In this document: piece after piece, positions 18,114-28,751 of the stretch
Layout of the letters: every line of letters begins with the position of its first letter
Position numbering within the stretch: the stretch's first letter is position 1
Origin: an uncultured bacterium
GTDB lineage: Bacteria > Bacteroidota > Bacteroidia > Bacteroidales > Bacteroidaceae
Direction: 5' to 3'
Assembly (NCBI GenBank): GCA_945829425.1
Contig: CALZUQ010000003.1
Location: 1-64,000 of the forward strand
DNA: 64,000 nucleotides
Position numbers and translations under genes: made by a program
Notes under the pieces: generated by a model
Seen by the model: only the letters and a program-made list of their open reading frames with translations
The model's database searches: none
Told to the model about the DNA's origin: nothing

Positions 18114-21100
18114 ATGAGAACAAGTTTCATGCGTTATGCACAGATAGCAGGAACAGCCCTTACGGCATATATTTTATTATCATTTTCCAATACGGCAAAA
18201 GCACAAGATCGAGTTCACTATACCGGAACGGAGTTGAGCAACCCGAACCATCACGACGGACAGCTGTCACCGGTGGTCGGTGTGCATAACATCCAAATCA
18301 TGCGTGCCAACAGAGAGCATCCGACAAAGGAGAACGGCTTCGGATGGACATATAACCACCAACCGATGATGGCTTATTGGAACGGGAAATTCTACGTACA
18401 CTTCCTGTGCGACCCCAAGGACGAGCAGGTGCCGCCGAGCCATACGCTTATACAGTCGTCGGAGGACGGTTACTCGTGGACAGCGCCAGAGATACTCTTC
18501 CCGGAATATGACGTGCCGGACGGCTTCACAAAAGAGGAAATGCCTGGAGTGGTGGCAAAAGGCATAAAGGCGGTGATGCACCAGAGGCAGGGCTTCTATG
18601 TCTCGAAAGACAACAGGCTCTACGCTCTCGGGTATTATGGAATATGCCTGTCAAAGAAAGACCATAACAACGACGGCAACGGCATAGGGCGTGTGATACG
18701 CGAGATAAAAGCCGACGGAACGATGGGAAAGATATACTTCATATATTACAACCACGGATTTAATGAGAAAAACACAGACTTCCCTAATTATAAGAAAGGT
18801 GACAAATACCTGAGGAAAGCCGTTGAAGAGATATACGCCAACCCTCGCATGAGAATGGGATGGGTTGAGGAGTCGGACCGAGACGATGCCATCATACCGT
18901 TGAACAAACCCTTTAAGGCGTATTGTGACTACACCTTGCCTGACGGCAGGCTCGTGGCATTGTGGAAACACGCATTGACCTCTATCTCTTCTGACGGAGG
19001 AAACACTTGGGAGCAACCTATAGAAAAGGCGAAAGGTTTCGTAAACAGCAACGCTAAGATTTGGGGTCAGAGGCTCTCTGACGGTACATACGCTACGGTG
19101 TACAACCCTTCAGAGTTCCGTTGGCCGCTCGCCATATCGCTCTCTTCCGACGGATTGGAATATACTACGCTGAACCTCATAAACGGCGAGGTGCCTCCTA
19201 TGCGTTACGGTGGAAACTACAAGTCGTTCGGGCCACAGTATGTCAGGGGCATTCTGGAAGGAAACGGAACGCCGAAGGACGGCGACATGTGGTTGACATA
19301 TTCTATAAACAAGGAGGATTTGTGGGTGGCTCATGTGCCGGTGCCGGTAACGATTAACGCCACGGCTCACGCTGCTGACGACTTCTCAAAGATGAAGCAC
19401 CTCTCAGAACTGCGCCAGTGGAATATTTACTCCCCGCTGCTTGCTCCGGTGTCGCTCGACGGAAAGTGGCTGAAACTCTCTGACCGTGACAAGTTCGACT
19501 ACTGCCGCATAGAGAGGAAGATTCCGGCAACAAGGGAACTCGTCGTGGAGTTTGACCTCAAGGCGTCGCAGAACACGCACGGATGGCTGCAGATTGAATT
19601 CCTCGACGCTGACGGAACAGCATGTGCAAGACTTGAGCTGACCGACGAAGGTGAGATGAGAAGCAAGAGCGGAGCACGATATGGCAAGGTGACGAACTAC
19701 GTGCCGGGAGAGACATATCATGTGCGTATGGAACTGAGTGCCGACGACAGAACGTCTACGACATACATCAACGGAAAGAAATGTGCGTCACGTATGTTCT
19801 TCGCTCCTGTAAAGAGCATAGAAAGGATAATGTTCCGGACGGGAACCATGAGGACATACCCCAACGTGGACACTCCTGCCGACTGGGACGGCATACTGCC
19901 TATGGCAGGGGAGGAAGATCCTTTGGCAGAATATTTCATAGCCAACGTGCGCACCATGCCGTTAGAAGGCGAGGTGCAGAACGGACCTGCGGTGCTGCGG
20001 TATGAGGACTACAGGCATTATGTTGACCTCTTCAACAATATGGAAGACGAAAACATCGCACATGACATTCCAAATGCCGACGCATGGCAATGGATGACTT
20101 CCAACGTGCCGTTGTTTGAATGCTCTCAGAAGAATTTCGAGGAGATGTTCTGGTACAGATGGTGGACTCTGAGAAAGCATCTTCAGAAGACTCCTGTAGG
20201 ATGGTCCATGACGGAATTTCTCGTGAAGAGGAACTATGCTGACAAATGGAAGCTGATATCCTCCGGTGTCGGGCACCATGTCCGTGAGAGCCGCTGGTTG
20301 AGAAACAGCGAATATCTCGACGGCATAATAAACACATGGTATCACGGCAACGAGGGTAAGCCGATGGCAAAATTCCTGAAATACTCTTCGTGGGTGCCGT
20401 CGTCAATATGGGAGAGATACCTCGTGGACGGAAGGAAGGAATGGATCATCTCACAGATTTCTGACATGGAGTATGACTATAACTACTGGGTTACGACACA
20501 CCGTCTGCCTTCAGGGCTCATCTGGCAGGAGGACGTGAAAGACGCTATGGAGGAAACAATATCGGGAGGAAGGAAGAAACAGTACGCACGCCCTTCGATA
20601 AACAGTTACGTCTATGGCTCGGCAAAGGCCATCAGCAACGTGGCTTACCTTATGGGCGACGAAGTGAAGGGAAAGGAATATCAGCTGAGGGCTGACACCA
20701 TCCAGAACCTCATAGAGAAAATCCTCTGGAACGAGGGACACAAGTTCTTTGAGACCCATAGGGGTGACTCCAGCGCAAATGTCCGTGAGGCGATAGGATA
20801 TATGCCATGGTACATGAAGATGCCTATTGACAACAGCAAATACGGTGTGGCATGGCAGCAACTGGCTGACGAGAAAGGCTTCAACGCTCCATATGGCGCT
20901 ACGACGGCAGAGAGAAGGCATCCGGAGTTCCGTACTCACGGCGTAGGGCAATGTGAGTGGGACGGAGCGGTATGGCCGTTTGCAACATCGCAGACGCTGA
21001 CAGGATATATCAACTACATAAACTCGCTGTGTCCTTCCGACACCACGACAAACGCTCACCGTGACATCTTCTTCATGCACATGGAGAAATACGTACAGTC

Positions 21101-21464
21101 ACAGCACATGCGTGGGAAACCGTACATCGGGGAATATCTTGACGAGGTGACGGGCTACTGGCTGAAAGGCGACCAGGAGAGGTCGAGATATTACAACCAT
21201 TCAACGTTCAACGACATGCTCATCATGGGGCTCTGTGGCATAATGCCTCAGGCAGACAACACTCTTATTGTCAACCCTCTCATACCTGAAGGAAAATGGC
21301 AGTATTTCTGCCTTGACAACGTCTTGTACCACGGCAAGAACATCACAATACTTTATGATGCCACCGGCATGAGATACCATCAGGGCAAAGGGCTCTCAGT
21401 ATTCGTAAACGGAGAGAAGAAAGCTCACAGCGCAAAGATAGAGCGCTTGAAAGTTGAGCTATAA
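18114..21464 (+). CDS. two-module glycosidase: N-terminal propeller plus C-terminal (alpha/alpha)6, GH143-GH142-like
   Basis: Signal peptide, then a sialidase-like beta-propeller (residues ~30-420) with Asp-box-like elements (SSEDGYSW, SSDGGNTW, SLSSDGLEY). A jelly-roll linker follows (~430-640), then an (alpha/alpha)6 six-hairpin domain (~660-1116; FWYRWWTLRKHL, GQCEWDGAVWPFATSQ, FNDMLIMGLCGI) with a closing beta-sandwich. The total length of 1116 residues and the order propeller-then-six-hairpin match the known GH143-GH142 enzyme of Bacteroides. That enzyme removes DHA and a beta-L-arabinofuranose from rhamnogalacturonan-II. I recognise the architecture, not a proven orthologue. Other options are a GH63-like glucosidase or a new pairing. 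It heads the plus arm; GH78 follows after 161 bases. Confidence 0.6.
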   Translation: MRTSFMRYAQIAGTALTAYILLSFSNTAKAQDRVHYTGTELSNPNHHDGQLSPVVGVHNIQIMRANREHPTKENGFGWTYNHQPMMAYWNGKFYVHFLCDPKDEQVPPSHTLIQSSEDGYSWTAPEILFPEYDVPDGFTKEEMPGVVAKGIKAVMHQRQGFYVSKDNRLYALGYYGICLSKKDHNNDGNGIGRVIREIKADGTMGKIYFIYYNHGFNEKNTDFPNYKKGDKYLRKAVEEIYANPRMRMGWVEESDRDDAIIPLNKPFKAYCDYTLPDGRLVALWKHALTSISSDGGNTWEQPIEKAKGFVNSNAKIWGQRLSDGTYATVYNPSEFRWPLAISLSSDGLEYTTLNLINGEVPPMRYGGNYKSFGPQYVRGILEGNGTPKDGDMWLTYSINKEDLWVAHVPVPVTINATAHAADDFSKMKHLSELRQWNIYSPLLAPVSLDGKWLKLSDRDKFDYCRIERKIPATRELVVEFDLKASQNTHGWLQIEFLDADGTACARLELTDEGEMRSKSGARYGKVTNYVPGETYHVRMELSADDRTSTTYINGKKCASRMFFAPVKSIERIMFRTGTMRTYPNVDTPADWDGILPMAGEEDPLAEYFIANVRTMPLEGEVQNGPAVLRYEDYRHYVDLFNNMEDENIAHDIPNADAWQWMTSNVPLFECSQKNFEEMFWYRWWTLRKHLQKTPVGWSMTEFLVKRNYADKWKLISSGVGHHVRESRWLRNSEYLDGIINTWYHGNEGKPMAKFLKYSSWVPSSIWERYLVDGRKEWIISQISDMEYDYNYWVTTHRLPSGLIWQEDVKDAMEETISGGRKKQYARPSINSYVYGSAKAISNVAYLMGDEVKGKEYQLRADTIQNLIEKILWNEGHKFFETHRGDSSANVREAIGYMPWYMKMPIDNSKYGVAWQQLADEKGFNAPYGATTAERRHPEFRTHGVGQCEWDGAVWPFATSQTLTGYINYINSLCPSDTTTNAHRDIFFMHMEKYVQSQHMRGKPYIGEYLDEVTGYWLKGDQERSRYYNHSTFNDMLIMGLCGIMPQADNTLIVNPLIPEGKWQYFCLDNVLYHGKNITILYDATGMRYHQGKGLSVFVNGEKKAHSAKIERLKVEL

Positions 21465-21526
21465 TCCAAAACCGCCAATAACATCAGGCTTAAACCCCAA
21501 AGGCATCAACAGCCTTTATCTCATAC

Positions 21527-21556
21527 CTCCTGCCTGCATGACACAGCAGGCAGGGG
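21527..21556 (+). terminator. strong hairpin between the GH143/142-like and GH78 genes
   Basis: CCTGCCTGC (21529-21537) pairs perfectly with GCAGGCAGG (21546-21554), with two further outer pairs and an 8-base loop. No T-run follows. It could attenuate read-through from the upstream gene or stabilise its 3' end. Confidence 0.45.
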
Positions 21557-21625
21557 CAACACTATCCCAATCACCCCGACATTCCACTCCACGCCAGCAA
21601 CCATGCTCATAACTAACATAATACT

Positions 21626-24310
21626 ATGGAAAAAAGGAAATACATAACAGCGTTGCTTCTGTCTCTTGCTCTCTCTGCGAGTAGCAAACTGACAGTTACA
21701 GAGACGACATGCAACATGCGTCAGGGACTCGTCGTGACTGAAAGCGAGCCACGTTTAGGATGGCAGATGACTACCGACACCCCAGGCGAGCAACAAACGG
21801 CATACCAGATAAGGGTCTTCTCCGAGACAACGGGGAAGATGGTGCTTGACACAAAGAAAACGGCAGACAAAGCCTCTCAACGCATCTCACTCACTCTGCC
21901 ACAAGGGTATTACTCCTGGAAGGTGAGGGTATGGGGTGACAACGACAAAGCGTCGGAATGGAGTCAGGAAGGTCGTTTCATGATACAGAACGCTGACGAA
22001 GCCTTTGGCAACGCCTCATGGATAGGTGCCATAACAAAGGCTGACGCCAAGACTCCCGAGGGAAGGACCTTTACAGGAAAAGGCCTGAAGGAGGCCTTGC
22101 CGCTGTGGAACGCCGCCGACCCTCTCTCACGCCGTTCGATATATGTCTCAAAGTCATTCACGACAAAGAAAAAGAAGATACGCAAGGCGGTGATGAACGT
22201 CTGCGGCTTAGGCTTCTGTGAGGTAAGCCTCAACGCCACAAAAGTAGGTGACAGCGAGTTCGCCCCACTGTGGAGCGACTACGACAAGACGGTATATTAC
22301 AACACCTATGATGTCACAGAACAACTTTGCAACGGAGGTGAGAACACTGTCGAAGTACTCCTTGGCAACGGTTTCTACAACGAACAGGGCGGGCGTTACC
22401 ATAAGCTGCGCATCAGCTTCGGCCCGCCAACGCTGAAGATGCGCCTTGCCATTACCTACGACAACGGCGAGACAGAGGAGATAACGACTGACAGCACATG
22501 GCTCTTCTCACTCTCAGAGATAACCATGAACAGCATTTACGGCGGTGAGGACTACGACGCACGCATACCTCGCAACTGGAACACCGTCGTCGTGCAGGAA
22601 GGACCGAAAGGCAGACTTATGGCACAGATGGCTCCTCCGGTGAAGATAATGCAGAGATACCGTCCGGTGACATGCAAGGTGTTGTCGGAGGAAGAAAGGA
22701 AAGGGGCAGAGAACATCGCCAAGCACGTCATACCTCAAGGCACCTTTGTCCTCGACATGGGACAGAACATGTCGGGAATACCAGAGATAAAGGTGAAAGG
22801 AAAGGAAGGACAGAAAATCACGGTATACGTCTCTGAGACCCTGACACCGGAGGGCGCATGCAACCAAAGGATGACAGGCAGACAACATTGTTATATATAT
22901 ACTCTGAAAGGTGACGGCGAGGAGACATACCGCCCACACTTCTCATACTATGGTTTCAGGTATATGCAGATAGAGGGGGCGAATATCGGCGACAGCCTCG
23001 CTACGGCACTTCACGTACCTACGGCATATAGTGACGCTTCGCTTCCTGTCATCACCTCGGCTACGGCATGCTTCATACACAACTCGGCAAAGAAGGTGTC
23101 AACATTCAAATGCAGCAACAGCCTTGTCAACCGCACTCACGAACTTATAGACAAAGCGACGCGCTCGAATATGCAGAGCGTATTCACCGACTGTCCACAC
23201 AGAGAGAAACTGGGATGGTTAGAGCAGGATTGGCTCAACGGTCCGGGGCTGTTCATGAACTACGACCTCACAGGATTTGCTGCACAGACAGTACAGAATA
23301 TCTCCGACGCACAGCGTAGCAACGGCTCTGTGCCTACCACAGCACCGGAATATGTTGTCTTCGAAGGACCGGGAATGGATGTCTTCGCTGAGTCACCGGA
23401 ATGGGGCGGGACGTTCATCATGATGCCGTGGATGTATTATGAATACTACGGAGACGACAGCCTGTTGAAACGTTACTACCCGAACATGGTGAGATATGTC
23501 GACTACCTCGCCGAACAGGACTCCTGCGGAATATTGAGCCAAGGACTCGGCGACTGGTATGACTACGGCGACTTCCGTTCCGGCTTCTCACGCAACACCT
23601 CCGTGCCTCTCGTATCAACGGCTCACCACTACCGTTGGACATCACTAATGGCAACGATAGCAGAAATGCTGGGAGAGAAGGGCGATGCGAAACGACTCAC
23701 GCAACGCGCTGCGGACATCAGGGAGGCATGGCAGAAAGCCTTCGGACTTCGACGTGGAGGGAAGGGGACAGACGAGATGTTGCGCTCACAGACGGGCATG
23801 GCGATAGCTCTTGACCTCCACCTCATTGACGAGGCTGACCGCAAGGCGGTGACGGACTCTCTCATTGCTGACATAGAACGCCACGGCTGGCGGCTTACCA
23901 CGGGAGACATAGGCAACCGCTACCTGTATGAGGTGCTTTGCGAAGAGGGCAAGCAGGACGTTCTTTACAAGATGCTGAACCATTATGACGTTCCCGGCTA
24001 CGGCTTCCAAATAAAGCAAGGCATGACAACGCTTACCGAACAATGGGACCCTGCCAACGGCTCTTCCATGAACCATTTCATGATGGGACAAATCGACGGA
24101 TTCCATTTCACCTCTCTCGCAGGAATAAATATACAGGGCAGCCATGTGGTGTTCAAGCCACAGCCTGTCGACGACATGAAATGGGTAAAGGCGTCTACAG
24201 AAACACCTTACGGCACAGTGTCGATATATTGGCATAGGGACGAGAACGACAAGGTTATCGCAGAATACTCCGTGCCCGTAGGCATGACATGTGAATACAT
24301 CCAACCATAA
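21626..24310 (+). CDS. GH78 alpha-L-rhamnosidase
   Basis: Inverting enzyme that releases alpha-L-rhamnose from pectin, flavonoid or other rhamnosides. The N-terminal fibronectin-like domain (EPRLGWQM...YSWKVRVW), the jelly-roll rhamnosidase N-domain, and the (alpha/alpha)6 catalytic domain follow the standard order. The motif DCPHREKLGWLEQDW (residues 522-536) carries the general-acid region with Glu527, and TLTEQWD carries the likely base Glu805. A signal peptide is present. 894 residues is normal. Its partner in the opposite arm is a GH106 enzyme, so the cluster has two rhamnosidases of different families, as pectin clusters often do. Confidence 0.92.
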   Translation: MEKRKYITALLLSLALSASSKLTVTETTCNMRQGLVVTESEPRLGWQMTTDTPGEQQTAYQIRVFSETTGKMVLDTKKTADKASQRISLTLPQGYYSWKVRVWGDNDKASEWSQEGRFMIQNADEAFGNASWIGAITKADAKTPEGRTFTGKGLKEALPLWNAADPLSRRSIYVSKSFTTKKKKIRKAVMNVCGLGFCEVSLNATKVGDSEFAPLWSDYDKTVYYNTYDVTEQLCNGGENTVEVLLGNGFYNEQGGRYHKLRISFGPPTLKMRLAITYDNGETEEITTDSTWLFSLSEITMNSIYGGEDYDARIPRNWNTVVVQEGPKGRLMAQMAPPVKIMQRYRPVTCKVLSEEERKGAENIAKHVIPQGTFVLDMGQNMSGIPEIKVKGKEGQKITVYVSETLTPEGACNQRMTGRQHCYIYTLKGDGEETYRPHFSYYGFRYMQIEGANIGDSLATALHVPTAYSDASLPVITSATACFIHNSAKKVSTFKCSNSLVNRTHELIDKATRSNMQSVFTDCPHREKLGWLEQDWLNGPGLFMNYDLTGFAAQTVQNISDAQRSNGSVPTTAPEYVVFEGPGMDVFAESPEWGGTFIMMPWMYYEYYGDDSLLKRYYPNMVRYVDYLAEQDSCGILSQGLGDWYDYGDFRSGFSRNTSVPLVSTAHHYRWTSLMATIAEMLGEKGDAKRLTQRAADIREAWQKAFGLRRGGKGTDEMLRSQTGMAIALDLHLIDEADRKAVTDSLIADIERHGWRLTTGDIGNRYLYEVLCEEGKQDVLYKMLNHYDVPGYGFQIKQGMTTLTEQWDPANGSSMNHFMMGQIDGFHFTSLAGINIQGSHVVFKPQPVDDMKWVKASTETPYGTVSIYWHRDENDKVIAEYSVPVGMTCEYIQP

Positions 24311-24426
24311 AAAAGGCTGCATTCTCAAAAGACACAGGAAACCCTTCAGAGACGAAGGAAGGAAAGAGCTTCAAAAGCAGAAAAGAAAGAAGCTTGTGAA
24401 GTAAAAAAAGAAAAAAATATTTTCGA

Positions 24427-25731
24427 ATGAAAAGAAATATTATACCATTGCTGCTGTTCGCTTCTTCGCTTTGCGTCAATGCGCAGAACGACTATTCGGG
24501 CAACTTTTCCCGTCCTCTGCACGACGTGTTGAAAGGTATGGAGCAGCGTTTCAACGTCAAGATAAAATGCGATATAGACACCGCAGGAAAAAGCATCACA
24601 TTCGCCGACTTCCGCATCAGACCTTACTCCGTAGAGGAGAGTCTCGACAATATATGCAAGGAGATAGGCGCAAACTGGTGGGATCAGGGGAAAGGGACGT
24701 ATAAGCTGAAGAAATACGAATATACCCGGCGTCACACTACTGACGGCGAGAAGATGCTGGCATGGCTGGCAGGAAAATATTCCGACAGAGAAACATGGGA
24801 AGCACGAAAGGACTCTCTCAGGAAAGAGGTCAGGAAACGTCTCGGTATAGACGAATACCTCGACTCTTGTGTGAAAGGGAGAAAGGCAGTACTCTCAAAG
24901 GTGAGGAAATACGACGGATATACCGTACAGAACATCTGTATTGAGACGCTGCCGGGAGAGCATCTGTACGGAAGCATATACACTCCGAGTAAAAAAGGCA
25001 GGCATCCTCTTATAATCTGTCCTAACGGGCATTTCTACGACGGACGATACCGCAAAGACCAGCAGCAACGTCTCGCGACATTGGCTCGCATGGGAGCAGT
25101 ATGCGTGAGTTACGACATATACGGCTGGGGCGAGTCAAAGCGTGAACATCCTGAGCATCGTACCGACAGGGCGCACGTCATACAGGCTCTCGACGGATTG
25201 TTGCTGCTGAACTGGATGACGGAAAACAGAGGGAAGACCATCGACACGACAAGAATAGCAGCAAACGGAGGCTCGGGAGGCGGATCGCTGACAGTGCTCC
25301 TGACTGCTCTTGACGAAAGGTTTACAGCGGCAGCACCTGTCGTGAGCCTCGCGTCGCATTTCGACGGAGGATGCCCTTGCGAGAGCGGAAAGCCTATACA
25401 CCTCGCCGCTGACGGTACATGCAACCCGGAGATACTCGCCATGATGGCACCACAGCCCGTTCTCGTAGTAAGCGACGGAGGTGACTGGACTGCCTCCGTA
25501 CCTGATCTGGAGTTTCCGTATCTGCAGAGAATATGGGCCTTCTACGGCGAAAAAGACAAGGTACGGAATATCCATCTCCCGACGGAGCGTCACGACTTCG
25601 GGCCGAACAAGAGGCAGGCTGTCTATGATTTTTTCATAGATGTCTTCAACCTCGACGCTTCAATGCTTGACGAGAGCAAGGTCACGATAGAGCCGACAGA
25701 GGCTTTACTGTCATATCCTGAGAAGAAGTAA
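24427..25731 (+). CDS. secreted alpha/beta-hydrolase (acetyl-xylan-esterase-like) with N-terminal STN-like domain
   Basis: After the signal peptide, residues ~25-95 (LHDVLKGMEQRFNVKIKCDI...SVEESLDNICKEIGANW) look like an STN/secretin-TonB short N-terminal domain, which is normally found at the front of TonB receptors, FecR proteins or secretins. The rest is an alpha/beta-hydrolase with the nucleophile elbow GGSGGG, an acidic residue in VVSDGGDW and a histidine in ERHDFGP. It is related to acetyl-xylan/carbohydrate esterases, so it probably deacylates a glycan. It lies between GH78 (116 bases) and GH2 (91 bases) on the same strand. The domain pairing is unusual; the substrate is unknown. Confidence 0.72.
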   Translation: MKRNIIPLLLFASSLCVNAQNDYSGNFSRPLHDVLKGMEQRFNVKIKCDIDTAGKSITFADFRIRPYSVEESLDNICKEIGANWWDQGKGTYKLKKYEYTRRHTTDGEKMLAWLAGKYSDRETWEARKDSLRKEVRKRLGIDEYLDSCVKGRKAVLSKVRKYDGYTVQNICIETLPGEHLYGSIYTPSKKGRHPLIICPNGHFYDGRYRKDQQQRLATLARMGAVCVSYDIYGWGESKREHPEHRTDRAHVIQALDGLLLLNWMTENRGKTIDTTRIAANGGSGGGSLTVLLTALDERFTAAAPVVSLASHFDGGCPCESGKPIHLAADGTCNPEILAMMAPQPVLVVSDGGDWTASVPDLEFPYLQRIWAFYGEKDKVRNIHLPTERHDFGPNKRQAVYDFFIDVFNLDASMLDESKVTIEPTEALLSYPEKK

Positions 25732-25822
25732 CAAAAAATAACGTCAACCATAACAAAAACCACCAGAAGAACCATAACAGAAGAAGCACACCTCGAATCA
25801 ACAACGAAACAATAATAAGACT

Positions 25823-28714
25823 ATGAAGAAAAACATCAGAACAATCATGCGAAGCGCTATGTTTCTCTGCGCAGCATGTATCACATTGCAGACCTCTGCC
25901 CAAGGGAGCATAGAGACCGAAAGGCAGTATCTCTCCGGTCACGGTTGCGACGACATGGTACAATGGGACTTCATGTGTACCGACGGACGTAATGCCGGAC
26001 AGTGGACAAAAATAGGCGTTCCGTCATGCTGGGAGCTGCAAGGCTTTGGAACATACCAGTACGGCATGCGTTTCTATGGCAAGGCACGACCTGAGGGCAT
26101 AGCAAACGAAACGGGAAAATACAAGTATGAGTTCACACTGCCAAAGGAATGGGAAGGAAGACAAATCCTACTCTGCTTCGAGGCAAGCATGACAGACACA
26201 TACTGCGACATAAACGGAAGGAAAGCGGGATCAAAGCATAAAGGCGGCTTCACACCTTTCTATTATGACGTCTCTGACCGTATATTCTTCGGAAGCAAGA
26301 AAAACCGTATTGAGGTTACGGTAAACAAAGAGTCGGAAGAAGACGCCGTCAATATGGCGGAAAGACGTGCCGACTACTGGAACTTCGGCGGTATCATACG
26401 CCCGGTGTACATCATCTCTAAGCCGGCACGTAATATCCACCGTGTAGCCATTGACGCTCGTCACGACGGACGTTTCATAAGCAATGTCTATCTCAGCCGT
26501 CCCGTAGAGAACGCTACGGTGGGCATAGAGATAAAGGACATGAAGACAGGAAAGGTCGTGGCAAAGCAGACAGCCATGACACGTGGCAGCGACAATGCCG
26601 CTTTCGACTTTACCGTGACAGGCATAAAGCCGTGGTCGTCAGAGACACCTAACAGATATGAGGCTGTCTATACCCTCACCGACGCAAACGGTAAAGCTCT
26701 ACATAGGGAGCGTCAGAAGTTCGGTTTCCGAACCATAGAGGTTCGTGAGCATGACGGCGTATATGTCAATGGCATGAAGGTGATGTTCCGTGGCGTGAAC
26801 AGACACTCTTTCCGTCCGGAGTCAGGACGCACTCTGTCATATCAGAAAAACCTTGAGGACGTAAAAATCATTCGCGAGATGAACATGAACGCCGTACGTC
26901 TCTCCCACTACCCCGCAGACCCTGAGTTCCTCGACATCTGTGACTCTCTCGGACTTTACGTCATAAACGAACAACCTGGCTGGCATAAACATCATAACAC
27001 CATAAACGGCAAGCTTCTCGTACAGAGCATGATATACCGCGACCAGAACCATCCTTCCGTCGTCTTCTGGGCGAACGGCAACGAGGGTGGCTTCAATATG
27101 GAGCTTGACCCGCTCTTCTATGAATATGACCTTCAGAAACGTACCGTATTATACCCTTGGGGCAATATGCACGGCATGGAGACAAAGCACTACAGGTCGT
27201 GGGGCGAGACACAGGTGCTGCTAAGAAAACCGGAGATTACCATGCCTACAGAGTTCCTCCACGGACTCTACGACGGTGGACATGGTGCAGGACTGTATGA
27301 CTACTGGGTTATGATGCGTAAGGCTCCACGTTGCGCCGGAGGCTTCCTGTGGGACTTGCAGGACGAGGGCGTGAAGCGTGTCGACCGCGACGGCATCATT
27401 GATAACGTAGGAAACTTCGGAGCGGACGGCATCATAGGACCTCATCAGGAGAAGGAGGGTTCTTTCTTTACTATTAAGGAGATATGGTGTCCTATACAGA
27501 TATGCAACCTTACGTCGGCATTCGACACCGCGTCACTGTTGCTTGACAACCGCTATGACTTCCTGAACCTTAAAGAATGTTCTTTCCGATACGCATACAA
27601 GAATATGCCGGTGCCAGGGGAGACGAAGGTCGTAACGCTGAAAGAGGGTACGCTGAAAGGTCCTGACGCCGCTCCTCACTCTCAGGCATCCCTTGCGCTT
27701 CCACGTCATGACAATGCCGACATCCTGGAGGTGACGGCCATAGACAACCGCGGAGAGGCTTTGTTTACATGGACATTACATCCTTCACGCAAGACAACAG
27801 TACTGACACCGGAAGCTTCGCCAGCTCCTATTTCTATAGCTCAGACAGAAAAGGCACTCTCTGTGACATGTGCAGGCAAGACATACACTTTCTGCAAGAA
27901 GACGGGAACATTACGTGAGGTGACAACAGGAAACAAGACATTCCACATTGACGGTCCAAAGTTTATTGCCGCAAGACGTTCTGACCGTTCTATGGATCAG
28001 TTCTATAACCATGACGACGCTGAAGCTGAGAAGAAGAAGACGGAGTACACCACATACGACGAGCAGGGAGTCTTCAACGGCTTTAGCATAGACGAGGAAA
28101 ATGGAACGGTGACAGCGAACTACCGTCTGGGACAACTTGACAAAGCGCAGTGGACATTCAACGCCGACGGCACTGTGACACTTGACTACAGATATACCTT
28201 TGGTGGTGTCGTTGACGAAATGGGTGTGATGTTCGATTATCCAGAGAAGAATGTCAAGTCAAAGGAATGGGTCGGCGACGGTCCGTACCGCGTATGGCAG
28301 AACCGTCTCCACGGTCCTCAGTACGGATACTGGGCAAACGGCTACAACGACCCTATACCGGGTGAGTCGTTCGAATATCCGGAGTTTAAGGGTTACTTCG
28401 CTAACTGCTCATGGATGACATTGCATACCACAGAGGGTGACATAACATTACAGCCGGAAGGACGCTTCGGAGAAGCTGCCGTAGCAAACGCCGAGAACCG
28501 TGACGGCATAGTCGACTTTATCGGTGTCTACCAACCTCGCGACGGTCGCGACCATATCCTTTATACCTTGCCGGAAAGCGGCATATCACTCCTTAAGGTA
28601 ATACCTTCCGTTCGTAACAAAGTAAACACAACTGACCTTAACGGTCCTTCGGCACAGCCTTTCTGGGCAGACCTCTCACAATACGGTGGAAAGGTAAGGA
28701 TAGAATTCAGATAA
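25823..28714 (+). CDS. secreted GH2 beta-glycosidase (second)
   Basis: Retaining beta-glycosidase with signal peptide, sugar-binding domain, Ig-like domain, TIM barrel and large C-terminal beta domains (to residue 963). The acid/base is Glu421 in FWANGNEGG and the nucleophile is probably Glu477 in PTEFLHG. FRGVNRHSFRPESG is the usual GH2 barrel entry. It differs from the GH2 enzyme at 1.3-4.0 kb in length, motif wording and C terminus, so the two are not recent duplicates. It is last in the plus arm and is followed by a 23-bp element and a 19-bp perfect hairpin. Substrate uncertain (galactosidase, glucuronidase or arabinopyranosidase are possible). Confidence 0.88.
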   Translation: MKKNIRTIMRSAMFLCAACITLQTSAQGSIETERQYLSGHGCDDMVQWDFMCTDGRNAGQWTKIGVPSCWELQGFGTYQYGMRFYGKARPEGIANETGKYKYEFTLPKEWEGRQILLCFEASMTDTYCDINGRKAGSKHKGGFTPFYYDVSDRIFFGSKKNRIEVTVNKESEEDAVNMAERRADYWNFGGIIRPVYIISKPARNIHRVAIDARHDGRFISNVYLSRPVENATVGIEIKDMKTGKVVAKQTAMTRGSDNAAFDFTVTGIKPWSSETPNRYEAVYTLTDANGKALHRERQKFGFRTIEVREHDGVYVNGMKVMFRGVNRHSFRPESGRTLSYQKNLEDVKIIREMNMNAVRLSHYPADPEFLDICDSLGLYVINEQPGWHKHHNTINGKLLVQSMIYRDQNHPSVVFWANGNEGGFNMELDPLFYEYDLQKRTVLYPWGNMHGMETKHYRSWGETQVLLRKPEITMPTEFLHGLYDGGHGAGLYDYWVMMRKAPRCAGGFLWDLQDEGVKRVDRDGIIDNVGNFGADGIIGPHQEKEGSFFTIKEIWCPIQICNLTSAFDTASLLLDNRYDFLNLKECSFRYAYKNMPVPGETKVVTLKEGTLKGPDAAPHSQASLALPRHDNADILEVTAIDNRGEALFTWTLHPSRKTTVLTPEASPAPISIAQTEKALSVTCAGKTYTFCKKTGTLREVTTGNKTFHIDGPKFIAARRSDRSMDQFYNHDDAEAEKKKTEYTTYDEQGVFNGFSIDEENGTVTANYRLGQLDKAQWTFNADGTVTLDYRYTFGGVVDEMGVMFDYPEKNVKSKEWVGDGPYRVWQNRLHGPQYGYWANGYNDPIPGESFEYPEFKGYFANCSWMTLHTTEGDITLQPEGRFGEAAVANAENRDGIVDFIGVYQPRDGRDHILYTLPESGISLLKVIPSVRNKVNTTDLNGPSAQPFWADLSQYGGKVRIEFR

Positions 28715-28751
28715 TCGCATACATAAAAAAATGGTGTGCAAGGATTACATA

